Assembly (NCBI GenBank): GCA_017308595.1
Contig: JAFKER010000005.1
Span: forward strand, 444,950-508,949
Length of the DNA: 64,000 nucleotides
Direction of reading: 5' to 3'
DNA from: Afipia sp.
Lineage (GTDB): Bacteria; Pseudomonadota; Alphaproteobacteria; Rhizobiales; Xanthobacteraceae
The position numbers and the translations under genes were made by a program. A model generated the notes under the pieces. It saw nothing but the letters and a program-made list of their open reading frames with translations. It had not been told where the DNA came from and did not search any database. This document shows positions 49,881 through 59,374 of the stretch, piece by piece; positions within the stretch are counted from its first letter, which is position 1; every line of letters starts with the position of its first letter.

Positions 49881-50410
49881 TGAAGTTGCGTTCTTCATTG
49901 TCGAAACTCGCGCCCGGCTATGTTCCGGGCACTGGCGTTGCACTGTGGACCATCAATGGACTTGCTCAGCGTTTGATGCGTCTCGATGGCGATTGTCGCT
50001 ATGGCAAGCATTTCACATCCCGAGTTCTTCATTCCAAAGAACTGAGTATTGAGGATGAATGCTCCGATGTCAGGCGGAGTCTGGCGGTCAGCGGTGGATG
50101 CTACATCAATGCTGCCGATGGTCTCCATATTGGACGAGGGACTATATGGAGTGCGAATGTCGGCATTATTTCGCAGGATCACGACTTCAATGACTTCGAT
50201 CTCGCGCCTCCGACCAAGGGGATCAGGATCGGCCGCTCGTGTTGGATCGGATTTGGAGCGGTGATCTTGCCGGGAGTCACGCTCGGCGATCATACGATTG
50301 TAGGCGCAAACTCGGTGGTCAACCGGTCCTTCCCGGATGGTCATGTGGTAATCGCGGGTGCACCGGCACTGCAGATCAGACGACTTAGTTCTGAGCATCA
50401 AAATCTCTGA
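49880..50410 (+). CDS. Acyltransferase, left-handed beta-helix family
   Basis: A 176-residue hexapeptide-repeat transferase (repeats about residues 70-165; SQDHDFNDF carries the loop His). ATG 49880 overlaps the ABC-transporter stop; GTG 49877 is an alternative. It is the second sugar acetyltransferase of its kind in the operon, besides wlbB. Confidence 0.82.
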   Translation: MKLRSSLSKLAPGYVPGTGVALWTINGLAQRLMRLDGDCRYGKHFTSRVLHSKELSIEDECSDVRRSLAVSGGCYINAADGLHIGRGTIWSANVGIISQDHDFNDFDLAPPTKGIRIGRSCWIGFGAVILPGVTLGDHTIVGANSVVNRSFPDGHVVIAGAPALQIRRLSSEHQNL

Positions 50411-50470
50411 AGCAGTTTTAATGTTGCGTGCTCTTCAATTAAACGCTGCTGCGCTTTCATTGATGGCGTC

Positions 50471-52372
50471 ATGTGCGGAATAGCCGGGATCGTTGAACGC
50501 AGTCCGTCGGGCCGGCTTGGGCGCGATCTCGTGTCCATGGCGGATGCCATGGTGCATCGCGGGCCGGATGGTTTCGGATATGCCGCCGTCGAAGGAGGCA
50601 ATATCAAGTCGTTTGCTGCAGCGGCTCTGCCGCAGCCGGCGCGCATCGGTCTAGCCCACAGGCGATTGTCGATCATTGATCTTAGTTCTGCCGCCGCGCA
50701 GCCTATGATCGATGAGGAGGCGCGCCGGGCGATCACCTATAACGGCGAGATTTACAACCACGCCGAGCTGCGCAAATCGTTTCTTGGTGGGCGGCAATGG
50801 ATTTCTGCCGGTGATACCGAAGTGCTGTTTCGCGCGTTTGCTGCAGAGGGGATTTCAGCTCTCGCCAATTGCGTCGGCATGTTCGCGTTTGCCTATCTCG
50901 ATCTGGATCGGAATGTTCTTACGCTGATCCGTGATCCTTTCGGGATCAAGCCTCTTTACTATTTCGCTGAACGCGACCGGTTCGCGTTTGCATCGGAAAT
51001 TCGCCCTTTGACGGCGTTGCTCGAAAAGCCGCTGGCTGCCGATGCGGCTGTGGTGCATCGCTTTCTCCGCTACGCCGTGACCGACGCCGATGAAGGGACG
51101 TTCTTTCGCGCGATCAAGCAAATCCCGCCGGGGGGCGGTCTTGAAGTATCCCTCGATGATCCTGCGCGGATCAGACAATTCATGTGGTGGGCGCCGATTT
51201 CGGAGTCGCGGTCGAACCGCCGCTCCCGTTCGGATGCGGCTGAGGAACTGCGTTCATTATTTGTCGAGAGCGTGATGCTCCATCTGCGCGCCGATACGCC
51301 GGTCGCGACCACGTTGTCCGGCGGAATCGATTCAAGCGCGATCGTCGCGGTCGCTCGCGCGGCGCTTGGGCAGGACGCTACCATCCACAGCTTTACCTAT
51401 CGGGCAGGCGACGATCCTCTCGATGAAGGACGATATGCAAAGGTTGCTGCCGCAGCGGCTCATGTTGTGGCGCACGATGTTCACGGTTCTCCCGATGCTC
51501 TCGCTGCCGAGTTGGACGCGCTGATCCTGACGCAGGAGCAGCCCTTCACGACCACAAGCATGTACGCGCAGGCGCTGGTATTCCGCTCCGTGGCCGAGCA
51601 GGGGTTCAAGGTGGCCGTTGACGGGCAAGGCAGTGATGAAATTTTCGCCGGCTATCATGCTTTCGCCGCCGCGCGCCTCGCCGCGAATTTGCGGGAAGGG
51701 CGCCTGACCGATGCTGGCCGATCGCTGCTGTCGTCTTCATCGGGACGAGTGAGGCTGCTTGGCTCGGCGGCGGAACGTTTGTTGCCGGAGGCCGCGCGGC
51801 AGACGTTGCGCGGCGCATTGGGGCATTCGTCGTTTCCGTCGTGGCTTGATGCGGGTTGGTTTGCGGACGCTTCTCTCGACAAGGTTCATCCGTCTTACGG
51901 GATCTCCCTGAAGGATGAACTGTTTAATGCGACATGGCGTGCAAGCCTGCCCATGCTGCTGCGTTACGCAGATCGGAACGCTATGGCTGTTTCTGTCGAA
52001 AATCGTGTGCCGTTTCTGACGCCCGAGTTGGTGCGCTTTGCCTTTTCGCTGCCGGACGAATTCCTGATCAATGGAGATGGCGTGACGAAGAGCCTGTTGC
52101 GCGATGCGTTGCGAGGACTTGTCCCGGATGTATTGCTCGACCGTCGCGACAAGATCGGCTTTCAGACGCCGGAAAGCCGCTGGATCAAGACATCGGAATT
52201 GCTCAGGGAAAAGCTCCAGAGCTTCTTTTCAGGCAACATGCCGCCGTTTCTTTCGCCGTCGTTTCCGCAGTATGCGATTGACGTCATAGACGGCCGCAGG
52301 TCTTACGATCCCGCGGTTTGGCGCGTTGCTAATCTCATTCGCTGGGCCGAACTCAATGGCGTGGCGTTCTAG
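50471..52372 (+). CDS. Asparagine synthase-like amidotransferase 2
   Basis: A 633-residue AsnB-type protein: Cys2 in MCGIAGIV, PPi loop LSGGIDSSAIVAV in the synthetase domain, and DGQGSDEIFAGYHAF. It is clearly different in sequence from the copies at 40800 and 54702, so it is not a recent duplication. It likely amidates a carboxylate of a sugar or of a sugar-linked amino acid. Confidence 0.9.
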   Translation: MCGIAGIVERSPSGRLGRDLVSMADAMVHRGPDGFGYAAVEGGNIKSFAAAALPQPARIGLAHRRLSIIDLSSAAAQPMIDEEARRAITYNGEIYNHAELRKSFLGGRQWISAGDTEVLFRAFAAEGISALANCVGMFAFAYLDLDRNVLTLIRDPFGIKPLYYFAERDRFAFASEIRPLTALLEKPLAADAAVVHRFLRYAVTDADEGTFFRAIKQIPPGGGLEVSLDDPARIRQFMWWAPISESRSNRRSRSDAAEELRSLFVESVMLHLRADTPVATTLSGGIDSSAIVAVARAALGQDATIHSFTYRAGDDPLDEGRYAKVAAAAAHVVAHDVHGSPDALAAELDALILTQEQPFTTTSMYAQALVFRSVAEQGFKVAVDGQGSDEIFAGYHAFAAARLAANLREGRLTDAGRSLLSSSSGRVRLLGSAAERLLPEAARQTLRGALGHSSFPSWLDAGWFADASLDKVHPSYGISLKDELFNATWRASLPMLLRYADRNAMAVSVENRVPFLTPELVRFAFSLPDEFLINGDGVTKSLLRDALRGLVPDVLLDRRDKIGFQTPESRWIKTSELLREKLQSFFSGNMPPFLSPSFPQYAIDVIDGRRSYDPAVWRVANLIRWAELNGVAF

Positions 52373-52381
52373 GACGATCCG

Positions 52382-53656
52382 GTGAAGCTGCTTGTTATCA
52401 GCCTTAACTTCCCGCCCTATAACGCCAGCGGTTCGGTCCGGGTGGGAAAACTGGTGCGTTATCTGATCGACCGCGGGCATGATGTGCGCGTTGTGGCCGG
52501 TGAAGGATTGAATTTGCCGGCGACCCTCGACATGTCATTTCCTGTGGGGAGCGTCGTTCGCGTGCCTTATTGGAATATCGAGGCGCCGATCGACTGGGCG
52601 CGGAATCACTTGCAACGCGGCGGCGCTGCGACTGTTGCGTCAGGGAGCAGTCATCAGGGATTGATGCATCGGCTTGTCACCCTGTATCGGGCGTTATTTG
52701 CGATCCCGGATAGCCAGCTGGGCTGGCGAAAACCGGCGCTTCGAGCGGCGCGCGCGATTGTGAAGGACTGGCAGCCTGACATCATTGTCTCCAGTGCATT
52801 GCCCTTTACCTGCCATATGGTGGCGCGGGATCTTGCGCGCGAACTGCGCGTACCGTGGATCGCTGAGTTTCGCGATCTCTTTGCCGAGAACCCGTACAAT
52901 CAGGTTCCTGCATGGCGCGACTGGCTTAACCGCATCATCGAGCGTCGGGTGATGAAGGACGCAGCGGGATGCACGACGGTGTCGCCGCCGTTAGCCGAAG
53001 CTCTTACCGTCGCGCATGGTCATCCCACCGAGGTTATTCTCAATGGCTTCGATGCTGCGGACGTGGTTCCGGGTCTCGTCCCCCCAGAAGAGCCTCGTCC
53101 GCTGAAAATTCTCTACACCGGGATTATCTATCCCGGCCGGCGGGACCCGAGTCCGCTTTTTGCGGCGATTGCGAAACTCGGTGCGCGGGGAAAGCAGATC
53201 TCCGTTGAATTCTACGGTCAGGACTTGCGCGGCGTTGCCGCGATGGCGATGGAAGCGGGAATTTCGCCACAGGTGAAAATCTCCGGATCCGTGTCATATG
53301 AAGAGGCCCTGCGACTGCAGCAGAAGGCGGATATTCTTCTGCTTCTGCTTTGGGACGATCCGCGCGAGCGAGGCGTGTTCACCGGGAAGATATTTGAGTA
53401 TGCGGGTGCCGGTCGTCCTGTCTTGTCGATTGGCGCTGAGGATGGCGTTGCTGCGAACCTCATCCGTGAACGGAAACTTGGCGTAAGCGCCACGGCTGTC
53501 GATCGTATCGCCGCGGCGCTCACCGCATGGCTCGACGAATTCGAGGTCACTGGCCGTGTTGCGGGACCATCGCCAGAGGCCCGCATTGGTCTCAGCCGCG
53601 CCGATCAGTTCGCCAAGTTTGAAACATTCATCAGCCAGTTTGTGGGTGATCGTTGA
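52382..53656 (+). CDS. Glycosyltransferase, GT4-like
   Basis: A 424-residue GT-B-fold enzyme beginning LLVISLNFPPYNASGSVRVGKL, a start typical of WbuB-like transferases. Later segments are VILNGFDAADV, ILYTGIIYPGRRDPSPLF and GVFTGKIFEYAGAGRPVL. WbuB adds FucNAc in other systems; here the donor is unknown. GTG start at 52382. It overlaps the epimerase gene by 4 bases, and that gene begins with TTG. Confidence 0.85.
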   Translation: MKLLVISLNFPPYNASGSVRVGKLVRYLIDRGHDVRVVAGEGLNLPATLDMSFPVGSVVRVPYWNIEAPIDWARNHLQRGGAATVASGSSHQGLMHRLVTLYRALFAIPDSQLGWRKPALRAARAIVKDWQPDIIVSSALPFTCHMVARDLARELRVPWIAEFRDLFAENPYNQVPAWRDWLNRIIERRVMKDAAGCTTVSPPLAEALTVAHGHPTEVILNGFDAADVVPGLVPPEEPRPLKILYTGIIYPGRRDPSPLFAAIAKLGARGKQISVEFYGQDLRGVAAMAMEAGISPQVKISGSVSYEEALRLQQKADILLLLLWDDPRERGVFTGKIFEYAGAGRPVLSIGAEDGVAANLIRERKLGVSATAVDRIAAALTAWLDEFEVTGRVAGPSPEARIGLSRADQFAKFETFISQFVGDR

Positions 53657-54702
53657 CGAAAATTCTGACCATTGTCGGCGCGCGTCCGCAGTTCGTGAAA
53701 CTCGCGCCGGTTCTGGCCGCGCTTCGGGCGCGTCCCCGGCTTCAGCCTTTAGTCGTGCATACCGGGCAGCATTTCGATCCCGGAATGTCTGACGTTTTTT
53801 TCGACGAACTTGGTCTTCCGGCTCCGGACCATCACCTCGGCATCCATGGTGGATCACATGGCGAGATGACCGGGCGCATGCTGACTGCGATCGAGCAAAC
53901 GATTGTCGCTGAAAACCCGGCAGCTGTTCTAGTTGTCGGGGATACCAACTCTACGCTGGCAGGCGCGCTTGCGGCTTCAAAGCTTCATGTGCCCGTGGCT
54001 CACCTGGAATCTGGCCTGCGTTCTTTCAACAAGACTATGCCCGAAGAAATCAATCGGGTTCTGACGGATCACGTGAGTTCCCTGTTGTTCTGCCCGACAC
54101 AGACGGCCATGAGCAATCTTGCGCGGGAGTCCATCACGGAGGGAGTGCATCACGTCGGCGACGTGATGTTCGATGCGATCCTGATGTTTAGGATTCAGGC
54201 AGAACGCATGTCGCGCGTTCTCGACAGGCTGGGATTGAGGGAGGGCGCCTATAGTGTCGCGACGCTGCATCGCGCCGAGAACACCGACAGCGCCGCACAG
54301 CTTGGCGCGCTGCTCGCTTACCTCAAGCATTCCACTGACAAGCCGGTCGTGCTCCCGCTTCATCCGCGAACGCGTCAGAAAATCGCCGAGTTTGGCCTTT
54401 CTACGGACGGCCTTGTCGTTATCGAGCCGGTCGGCTACCTGGACATGATCCGGCTGGTGAGTGGAGCGGCTCATGTGCTCACCGATTCCGGCGGGCTGCA
54501 GAAAGAAGCCTATTTTCTCCGAAAACCGTGTGTCACGTTGCGTACCGAGACGGAGTGGACGGAAACCATCACGCATGGATGGAATCGTCTCTGGACTGTC
54601 GATTACTACACGCCACGCACACCGATTTCCGACTATGGCGACGGCCATGCCAGCAAACAGATCGCTGATATCCTCGAACAATTCGTTCAGGTGAACCGCT
54701 GA
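53653..54702 (+). CDS. wbpI: UDP-GlcNAc-type 2-epimerase (non-hydrolysing)
   Basis: A 349-residue WecB/WbpI-family enzyme inverting C2 of UDP-N-acetyl sugars. Signatures: VGARPQFVKLAPV, GDTNSTLAGALAA, HLESGLRS, PEEINRVLTDH and TDSGGLQKEAYFL. In the diacetamido-uronate route WbpI converts the gluco to the manno sugar; the other wbp/wlb genes in this operon support that assignment over WecB. TTG start 53653 overlaps the preceding stop. It ends within the start of the next gene (TGATG). Confidence 0.88.
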   Translation: MTKILTIVGARPQFVKLAPVLAALRARPRLQPLVVHTGQHFDPGMSDVFFDELGLPAPDHHLGIHGGSHGEMTGRMLTAIEQTIVAENPAAVLVVGDTNSTLAGALAASKLHVPVAHLESGLRSFNKTMPEEINRVLTDHVSSLLFCPTQTAMSNLARESITEGVHHVGDVMFDAILMFRIQAERMSRVLDRLGLREGAYSVATLHRAENTDSAAQLGALLAYLKHSTDKPVVLPLHPRTRQKIAEFGLSTDGLVVIEPVGYLDMIRLVSGAAHVLTDSGGLQKEAYFLRKPCVTLRTETEWTETITHGWNRLWTVDYYTPRTPISDYGDGHASKQIADILEQFVQVNR

Positions 54703-56630
54703 TGTGCGGGATTGCTGGGTTCATCGATAGTCGTTTTACGGGTGATGGTCAGCACCTTCAGGCGTTGGCGAAGGCTATGGGGCACGCGATTGCGCATCGC
54801 GGGCCTGATGGCAGCGGGGAATGGATTGACGCTGACGCAGGACTTGCCCTGTCGCATCGTCGTCTCGCCATCGTGGATTTGTCATCTGCAGGTGCGCAGC
54901 CCATGGTCTCGTCCGACGGGCGATGGATCATCTGTTATAACGGTGAGGTTTACAACGCTGAGGAAATTCGGCGCGTTCCGGAACTGGCCGCGGTGCGCTG
55001 GCGTGGGCATTCGGATACCGAGGTCATTCTTGAGTCCGTCGCGCATCGCGGTCTGGAACGTACGCTCGACGACATCAACGGCATGTTCGCTGTCGCGTTG
55101 TGGGACCGGACAACGCGATCTCTGCACCTCATTCGCGATCGGCTCGGCATCAAGCCTCTGTTCTTAAACGTTGCCGAAGGCCGGACATACTTCGCATCGG
55201 AGTTGAAGGCTCTTCATGCTGCTGATCTCTCTTTCGAAATAGATCGTGCATCGGTTGCGAGCTTTCTTCGTTTTGGATACGTGCCAGCGCCGTACTCGAT
55301 CTATCGCGGTGTAGAGAAAATTGCGCCGGGTGAAATCATTTCCATTCGAGAAGGAAGGCTTACTCGAAGGCAATACTGGTCTGCTTCAGACGTTGCGCGG
55401 GTAGGGATCGCTTCGCCGTTTGCCTTTTCGGATGGCGAGGCTGTCGAGCATCTGACGGAGCTTCTACAGGACGCAGTGTCTCGTCAGATGCTGTCAGATG
55501 TGCCGCTTGGGGCCTTTTTGTCGGGAGGTATTGATTCATCCGCCGTCGCGGCCCTGATGGTTCGTGCCCGGCGCGGACCGGTGCGCACGTTCTCCATAGG
55601 CTTTCCTGAATTCGGGTTCGATGAATCCAAGGACGCTGCTAATGTTGCACGGCATTTGGGGACAGAACATACGGAACTGATTGTGTCTGCAGCCGATGCC
55701 CTTGCAGTGGTTCCGCAGCTTGCGGACATGTACGACGAGCCATTCGCGGATTCGTCGCAAATTCCGACGCACCTGGTCTCGAAGCTCACCCGTCAGTACG
55801 TAACCGTTGCGCTATCCGGTGACGGAGGCGACGAACTGTTCGGTGGATACAACCGCTATCGGCTGGCCGAAGGCATGTCGCAGAATCTTGCGCGGATTCC
55901 GCTTGGTGTTCGGCGGGTCGCTGCGGGTATGCTGAATGCGCTCCCGATGGGATGGGTCGACGGTGTTGCCTCGTTGGCACCGCGCGGAGTGCTGCCGTCG
56001 CAGGCCGCCGACAAGGTGCGCAAGTTCGCTGACGTGATGACGCTGGATCCGGAAGGAATTTATCGCAGGTTGGTCAGCCAGTGTGAGAATCCGGCAGCGC
56101 TCGCGCCATCGGCGGAAGAGCATCCGCTGATGCCTTGGTCGACCGGGCCGATTGGAGCGTTGCCGACATTCCTCGACCGGATGCAATTGCTCGATACGGT
56201 CACCTATCTTCCTGACGATATTCTTCAGAAAGTCGACCGGGCGTCGATGGCGGTGGCGCTTGAGGCGCGTCCGCCCCTGTTGGACCATCGCGTTGTCGAA
56301 TTCTCCTGGCGCTTGCCCCGGCATTTCAAGATACGCGGCGGCGAAACAAAGTGGCTGCTGCGGCGGGTTGCCGAGCAAATGGTGCCGCGGCAGTTGCTGG
56401 ATCGGCCCAAGATGGGATTCGGTATTCCGTTGGCTGAATGGTTGCGGGGTCCGCTGAGGGAATGGGCGGAAGACTTGCTCGATCCACAGCGGCTTGGCGG
56501 CGGTCTTCTCGACGTTAGCGCCGCGCGTCGCCTGTGGGCGGATCACCTGACAGGTCGAAGAAACTGGGCTTATGCGCTATGGACCATTCTGATGTTCGAG
56601 GCTTGGCGCAGGCGGTGGAGCGCTGCCTAG
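54702..56630 (+). CDS. Asparagine synthase-like amidotransferase 3
   Basis: A 642-residue AsnB-type enzyme, Cys2 in MCGIAGFID, PPi loop LSGGIDSSAVAAL and SGDGGDELFGGYNRY. This copy is nearest the standard exosortase/EPS-cluster AsnB form. It overlaps wbpI by one base (TGATG), so translation is coupled to the epimerase. That coupling argues that the amidated sugar is the diacetamido-uronate or a relative (inference). Confidence 0.9.
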   Translation: MCGIAGFIDSRFTGDGQHLQALAKAMGHAIAHRGPDGSGEWIDADAGLALSHRRLAIVDLSSAGAQPMVSSDGRWIICYNGEVYNAEEIRRVPELAAVRWRGHSDTEVILESVAHRGLERTLDDINGMFAVALWDRTTRSLHLIRDRLGIKPLFLNVAEGRTYFASELKALHAADLSFEIDRASVASFLRFGYVPAPYSIYRGVEKIAPGEIISIREGRLTRRQYWSASDVARVGIASPFAFSDGEAVEHLTELLQDAVSRQMLSDVPLGAFLSGGIDSSAVAALMVRARRGPVRTFSIGFPEFGFDESKDAANVARHLGTEHTELIVSAADALAVVPQLADMYDEPFADSSQIPTHLVSKLTRQYVTVALSGDGGDELFGGYNRYRLAEGMSQNLARIPLGVRRVAAGMLNALPMGWVDGVASLAPRGVLPSQAADKVRKFADVMTLDPEGIYRRLVSQCENPAALAPSAEEHPLMPWSTGPIGALPTFLDRMQLLDTVTYLPDDILQKVDRASMAVALEARPPLLDHRVVEFSWRLPRHFKIRGGETKWLLRRVAEQMVPRQLLDRPKMGFGIPLAEWLRGPLREWAEDLLDPQRLGGGLLDVSAARRLWADHLTGRRNWAYALWTILMFEAWRRRWSAA

Positions 56631-56633
56631 GCC

Positions 56634-57842
56634 ATGACGGAGGAGAACTTGCCTTCGACGCAGCACATCCTCTTTGTCACCAAGAAGATGGTGATGGGAG
56701 GCGCAGAGCGTCATTTGATGCAGATTCTGCCTGCGCTTAAGGCGCGTGGTTTCGCCGTAGAGCTGTTCGTTCTGGAACGGGGCGGAGAGCTGGAAAGCGA
56801 ACTGGTGAAAGCCGGAATAACCATCTCGGGACCATTGCGCCATTCGAGCCGCGCAAGACACCTGTTTGCGACAGCATCTGAGCTGTATCTTCGCATTCGT
56901 GCGGTGCGCCCGGATATCCTCCATTTCTTTCTGCCTGAACCCTACTTGATCGGTGCGATAGCGGGAATTGCCGCCGGTCACCGGACCATGATCATGAGCC
57001 GGCGATCGTTGGCCCACTATCAACAGCGCCATCCGTGGCTGGGGCGCATGGAACGTTTCCTTCATCGCCGGATGACGGTGCTTCTGGGCAACTCACAAGC
57101 CGTCGTTGATGAACTCGTGGCTGAAGCGGAAGACCGCCGCAAAATCGGTCTCATCCATAACGGCGTAACAGTCGGTCAACTCGCAGACGAAGGAACCCGC
57201 GCGGAACAGCGTGCTGTTCTGGGTCTTCCAGCCGACGCCTTTGTGATGGTGATCGTGGCTAATCTGTTTCACTACAAGGGCCACGCCGATCTCCTTGATG
57301 CGCTTGGGATGATAGCGTCGCAGCTTCCGCAGCCGTGGCGATTGATGGTGGTCGGACGCGACGAAGGGGAGGGTGCGCAGCTTCGTGTCAAGGCTGAGCG
57401 CCTTGGCATCGCAACTCACATTTTATGGCTCGGCGAGCGCCGCGATGTGCAGGATGTTCTGGCCGCAGCGGATGCCAGTCTGCTGGTTTCGCATCAGGAA
57501 GGCTTTTCAAATGCCTTGATCGAAGCAATGGGGCAGGGGTTGCCGGTGATTGCAACGGCGGTCGGCGGCAATGTGGATGCAATTGTTGACGGCGAGTGCG
57601 GTTTGCTTGTCGGCCCGCAGGATTCCGTAGCGCTGGCAGCGGCAATCCTCGAGATCGCTACGCGGCCACAGCACCGTCAGGCACTAGGGCTGGCGGCCCG
57701 CGAACGTGTTCTCAGGCTGTTTTCGCAAGAGGCGTGTGTCGGTCGTTATGAACGCCTTTATCGAGGCCTCTCAGCGCGATTGAATTCTCCTGTCCAGATC
57801 GTCATCGATGGCAAATATCTGGATGTTTCCGAAAAAAACTAA
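56634..57842 (+). CDS. Glycosyltransferase, GT4 family
   Basis: A 402-residue GT-B enzyme. The start has HILFVTKKMVMGGAERHL and the donor domain has MVIVANLFHYKGHADLLDAL and SHQEGFSNALIEAMGQGLPV, including the E-x7-E motif. One of several transferases that build the repeat unit. Confidence 0.88.
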   Translation: MTEENLPSTQHILFVTKKMVMGGAERHLMQILPALKARGFAVELFVLERGGELESELVKAGITISGPLRHSSRARHLFATASELYLRIRAVRPDILHFFLPEPYLIGAIAGIAAGHRTMIMSRRSLAHYQQRHPWLGRMERFLHRRMTVLLGNSQAVVDELVAEAEDRRKIGLIHNGVTVGQLADEGTRAEQRAVLGLPADAFVMVIVANLFHYKGHADLLDALGMIASQLPQPWRLMVVGRDEGEGAQLRVKAERLGIATHILWLGERRDVQDVLAAADASLLVSHQEGFSNALIEAMGQGLPVIATAVGGNVDAIVDGECGLLVGPQDSVALAAAILEIATRPQHRQALGLAARERVLRLFSQEACVGRYERLYRGLSARLNSPVQIVIDGKYLDVSEKN

Positions 57843-57919
57843 CCCACCCGCTCTTGGTCGCTCGACATTTGCGTGCCAGAAGAGCTCGCCCGAAATCGTA
57901 TCGTAGAAATTCTATCATC

Positions 57920-59356
57920 ATGTCGACCTCCATGACGTCTCGCAAAGCTGCGATCCTCGCGCACTCCGAGCAGTATGCAGCCTCTCGCCCCGAATGGCGC
58001 GAAAAGGCATCCTTCTTTCATCGCGAGGACGAGCGGTACCTCCGGTTTCTTATTCCGGAAGGCGCGCGCGTGCTGGAGATTGGTTGCGGAACGGGCGATA
58101 CGCTTGCGGCGCTCAAGCCGTCATACGGAGTTGGAGTCGATTTCAGTCCGGGCATGATCGAACAGGCGAGGCGCCTGCATCCCGAATTGGAGTTTCAAGT
58201 TGGCGATGCGGAAGACCCTGAAACGATCAGCGCCCTGAAGGGACCGTTCGATTTCATTCTGGTGCAAGATACGATTGGCTCGCTCGATGACTGTCAGGCG
58301 TTTCTCGCCCAACTGCATCCGCTGTGCGTACGCCACACGCGCATTGTCATTGGATACTTCTCCCATCTCTGGCAGCCTATTTTGCGCCTCGCGGAGACAA
58401 TGGGCCGGCGCATGCCATATCCGGAGCAGAATGTTCTTTCTCCCGATGATGTGGCCGCGCTTGCGGTGCTTGCCGATATGGATCCGGTCAAATCGGAACG
58501 GCGGTTGCTGATGCCTGTATCGCTGTTCGGGATTGGACGTCTGGTCAATCGTTTTATCAGCGTTCTGCCCGTCATCCGGCAACTGTCGCTTCGTCATTAT
58601 GTTGTCTGCCGATCGCTGCGTGTTGCCGATGATGACCTGAAGTCTGCGACGGTTGTGATCCCTGCGCGCAATGAGCGGGGCAACATTGAGCCGGCCGTAC
58701 AGCGTTTGCCGCAGTTCTGCGACGATATAGAGATCATCTTTATCGAGGGTCACAGCAAGGACGGCACCTTCGAGGAAACGGAGCGTGTCAAGGCGGCTTA
58801 TCCGGACAAGGACATCAAGTTGATGCGCCAGCCTGGTAAGGGTAAAGCGGACGCAGTGTTCACGGCTTACGATGTGGCGCGTGGCGACGTTCTGATGATC
58901 CTCGATGCCGATCTCACCATGCCACCCGAGCAGTTGCCGAAGTTCTGGCAGGCGATCAAGTCGGGCAAAGGCGAGTTCATTAACGGCTCGCGGTTGGTCT
59001 ATCCGCTTGAGGAAGACGCGATGCGTTTTCTCAACCTTATCGCGAATAAGACTTTCTCGTATCTGTTCTCGTGGTTGTTGAACGAACGCTACACTGACAC
59101 GCTGTGCGGAACCAAGGTGATGCGGCGTGCCGATTATTATCGGCTCCGGGATGGCAAGGCCTACTTCGGCGATTTCGATCCGTTCGGCGATTTCGATCTG
59201 ATCTTCGGGGCCTCGAAGCTCAACCTGAAGGCCATTGATCTCCCGATCCGTTACGCGGCGCGTTCATACGGCGAGACGCAGATCTCGCGGTTCCGGCACG
59301 GTGTGATGTTGCTCAGGATGGTGGTGTTCGCCTTCTTCAAGATCAAGGCGATCTGA
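57920..59356 (+). CDS. Fusion of class I methyltransferase and GT2 glycosyltransferase
   Basis: A 478-residue fusion. Residues about 45-160 form a class I methyltransferase (motif I VLEIGCGTGDTLAAL, then GVGVDFSPGMIEQAR). Residues about 240-470 form a GT2 domain with ATVVIPARNERGNIEPAV, EGHSKDGTFEE and DADLTMPPEQL carrying the DxD. This GT2 type resembles dolichyl/polyprenyl-phosphate hexose synthases. Start ATG 57920 lacks a clear ribosome site. It closes the plus-strand operon. The two halves may act on the same lipid-linked intermediate. Confidence 0.85.
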   Translation: MSTSMTSRKAAILAHSEQYAASRPEWREKASFFHREDERYLRFLIPEGARVLEIGCGTGDTLAALKPSYGVGVDFSPGMIEQARRLHPELEFQVGDAEDPETISALKGPFDFILVQDTIGSLDDCQAFLAQLHPLCVRHTRIVIGYFSHLWQPILRLAETMGRRMPYPEQNVLSPDDVAALAVLADMDPVKSERRLLMPVSLFGIGRLVNRFISVLPVIRQLSLRHYVVCRSLRVADDDLKSATVVIPARNERGNIEPAVQRLPQFCDDIEIIFIEGHSKDGTFEETERVKAAYPDKDIKLMRQPGKGKADAVFTAYDVARGDVLMILDADLTMPPEQLPKFWQAIKSGKGEFINGSRLVYPLEEDAMRFLNLIANKTFSYLFSWLLNERYTDTLCGTKVMRRADYYRLRDGKAYFGDFDPFGDFDLIFGASKLNLKAIDLPIRYAARSYGETQISRFRHGVMLLRMVVFAFFKIKAI

Positions 59357-59374
59357 TTTGCTCGCCGGCGGATA

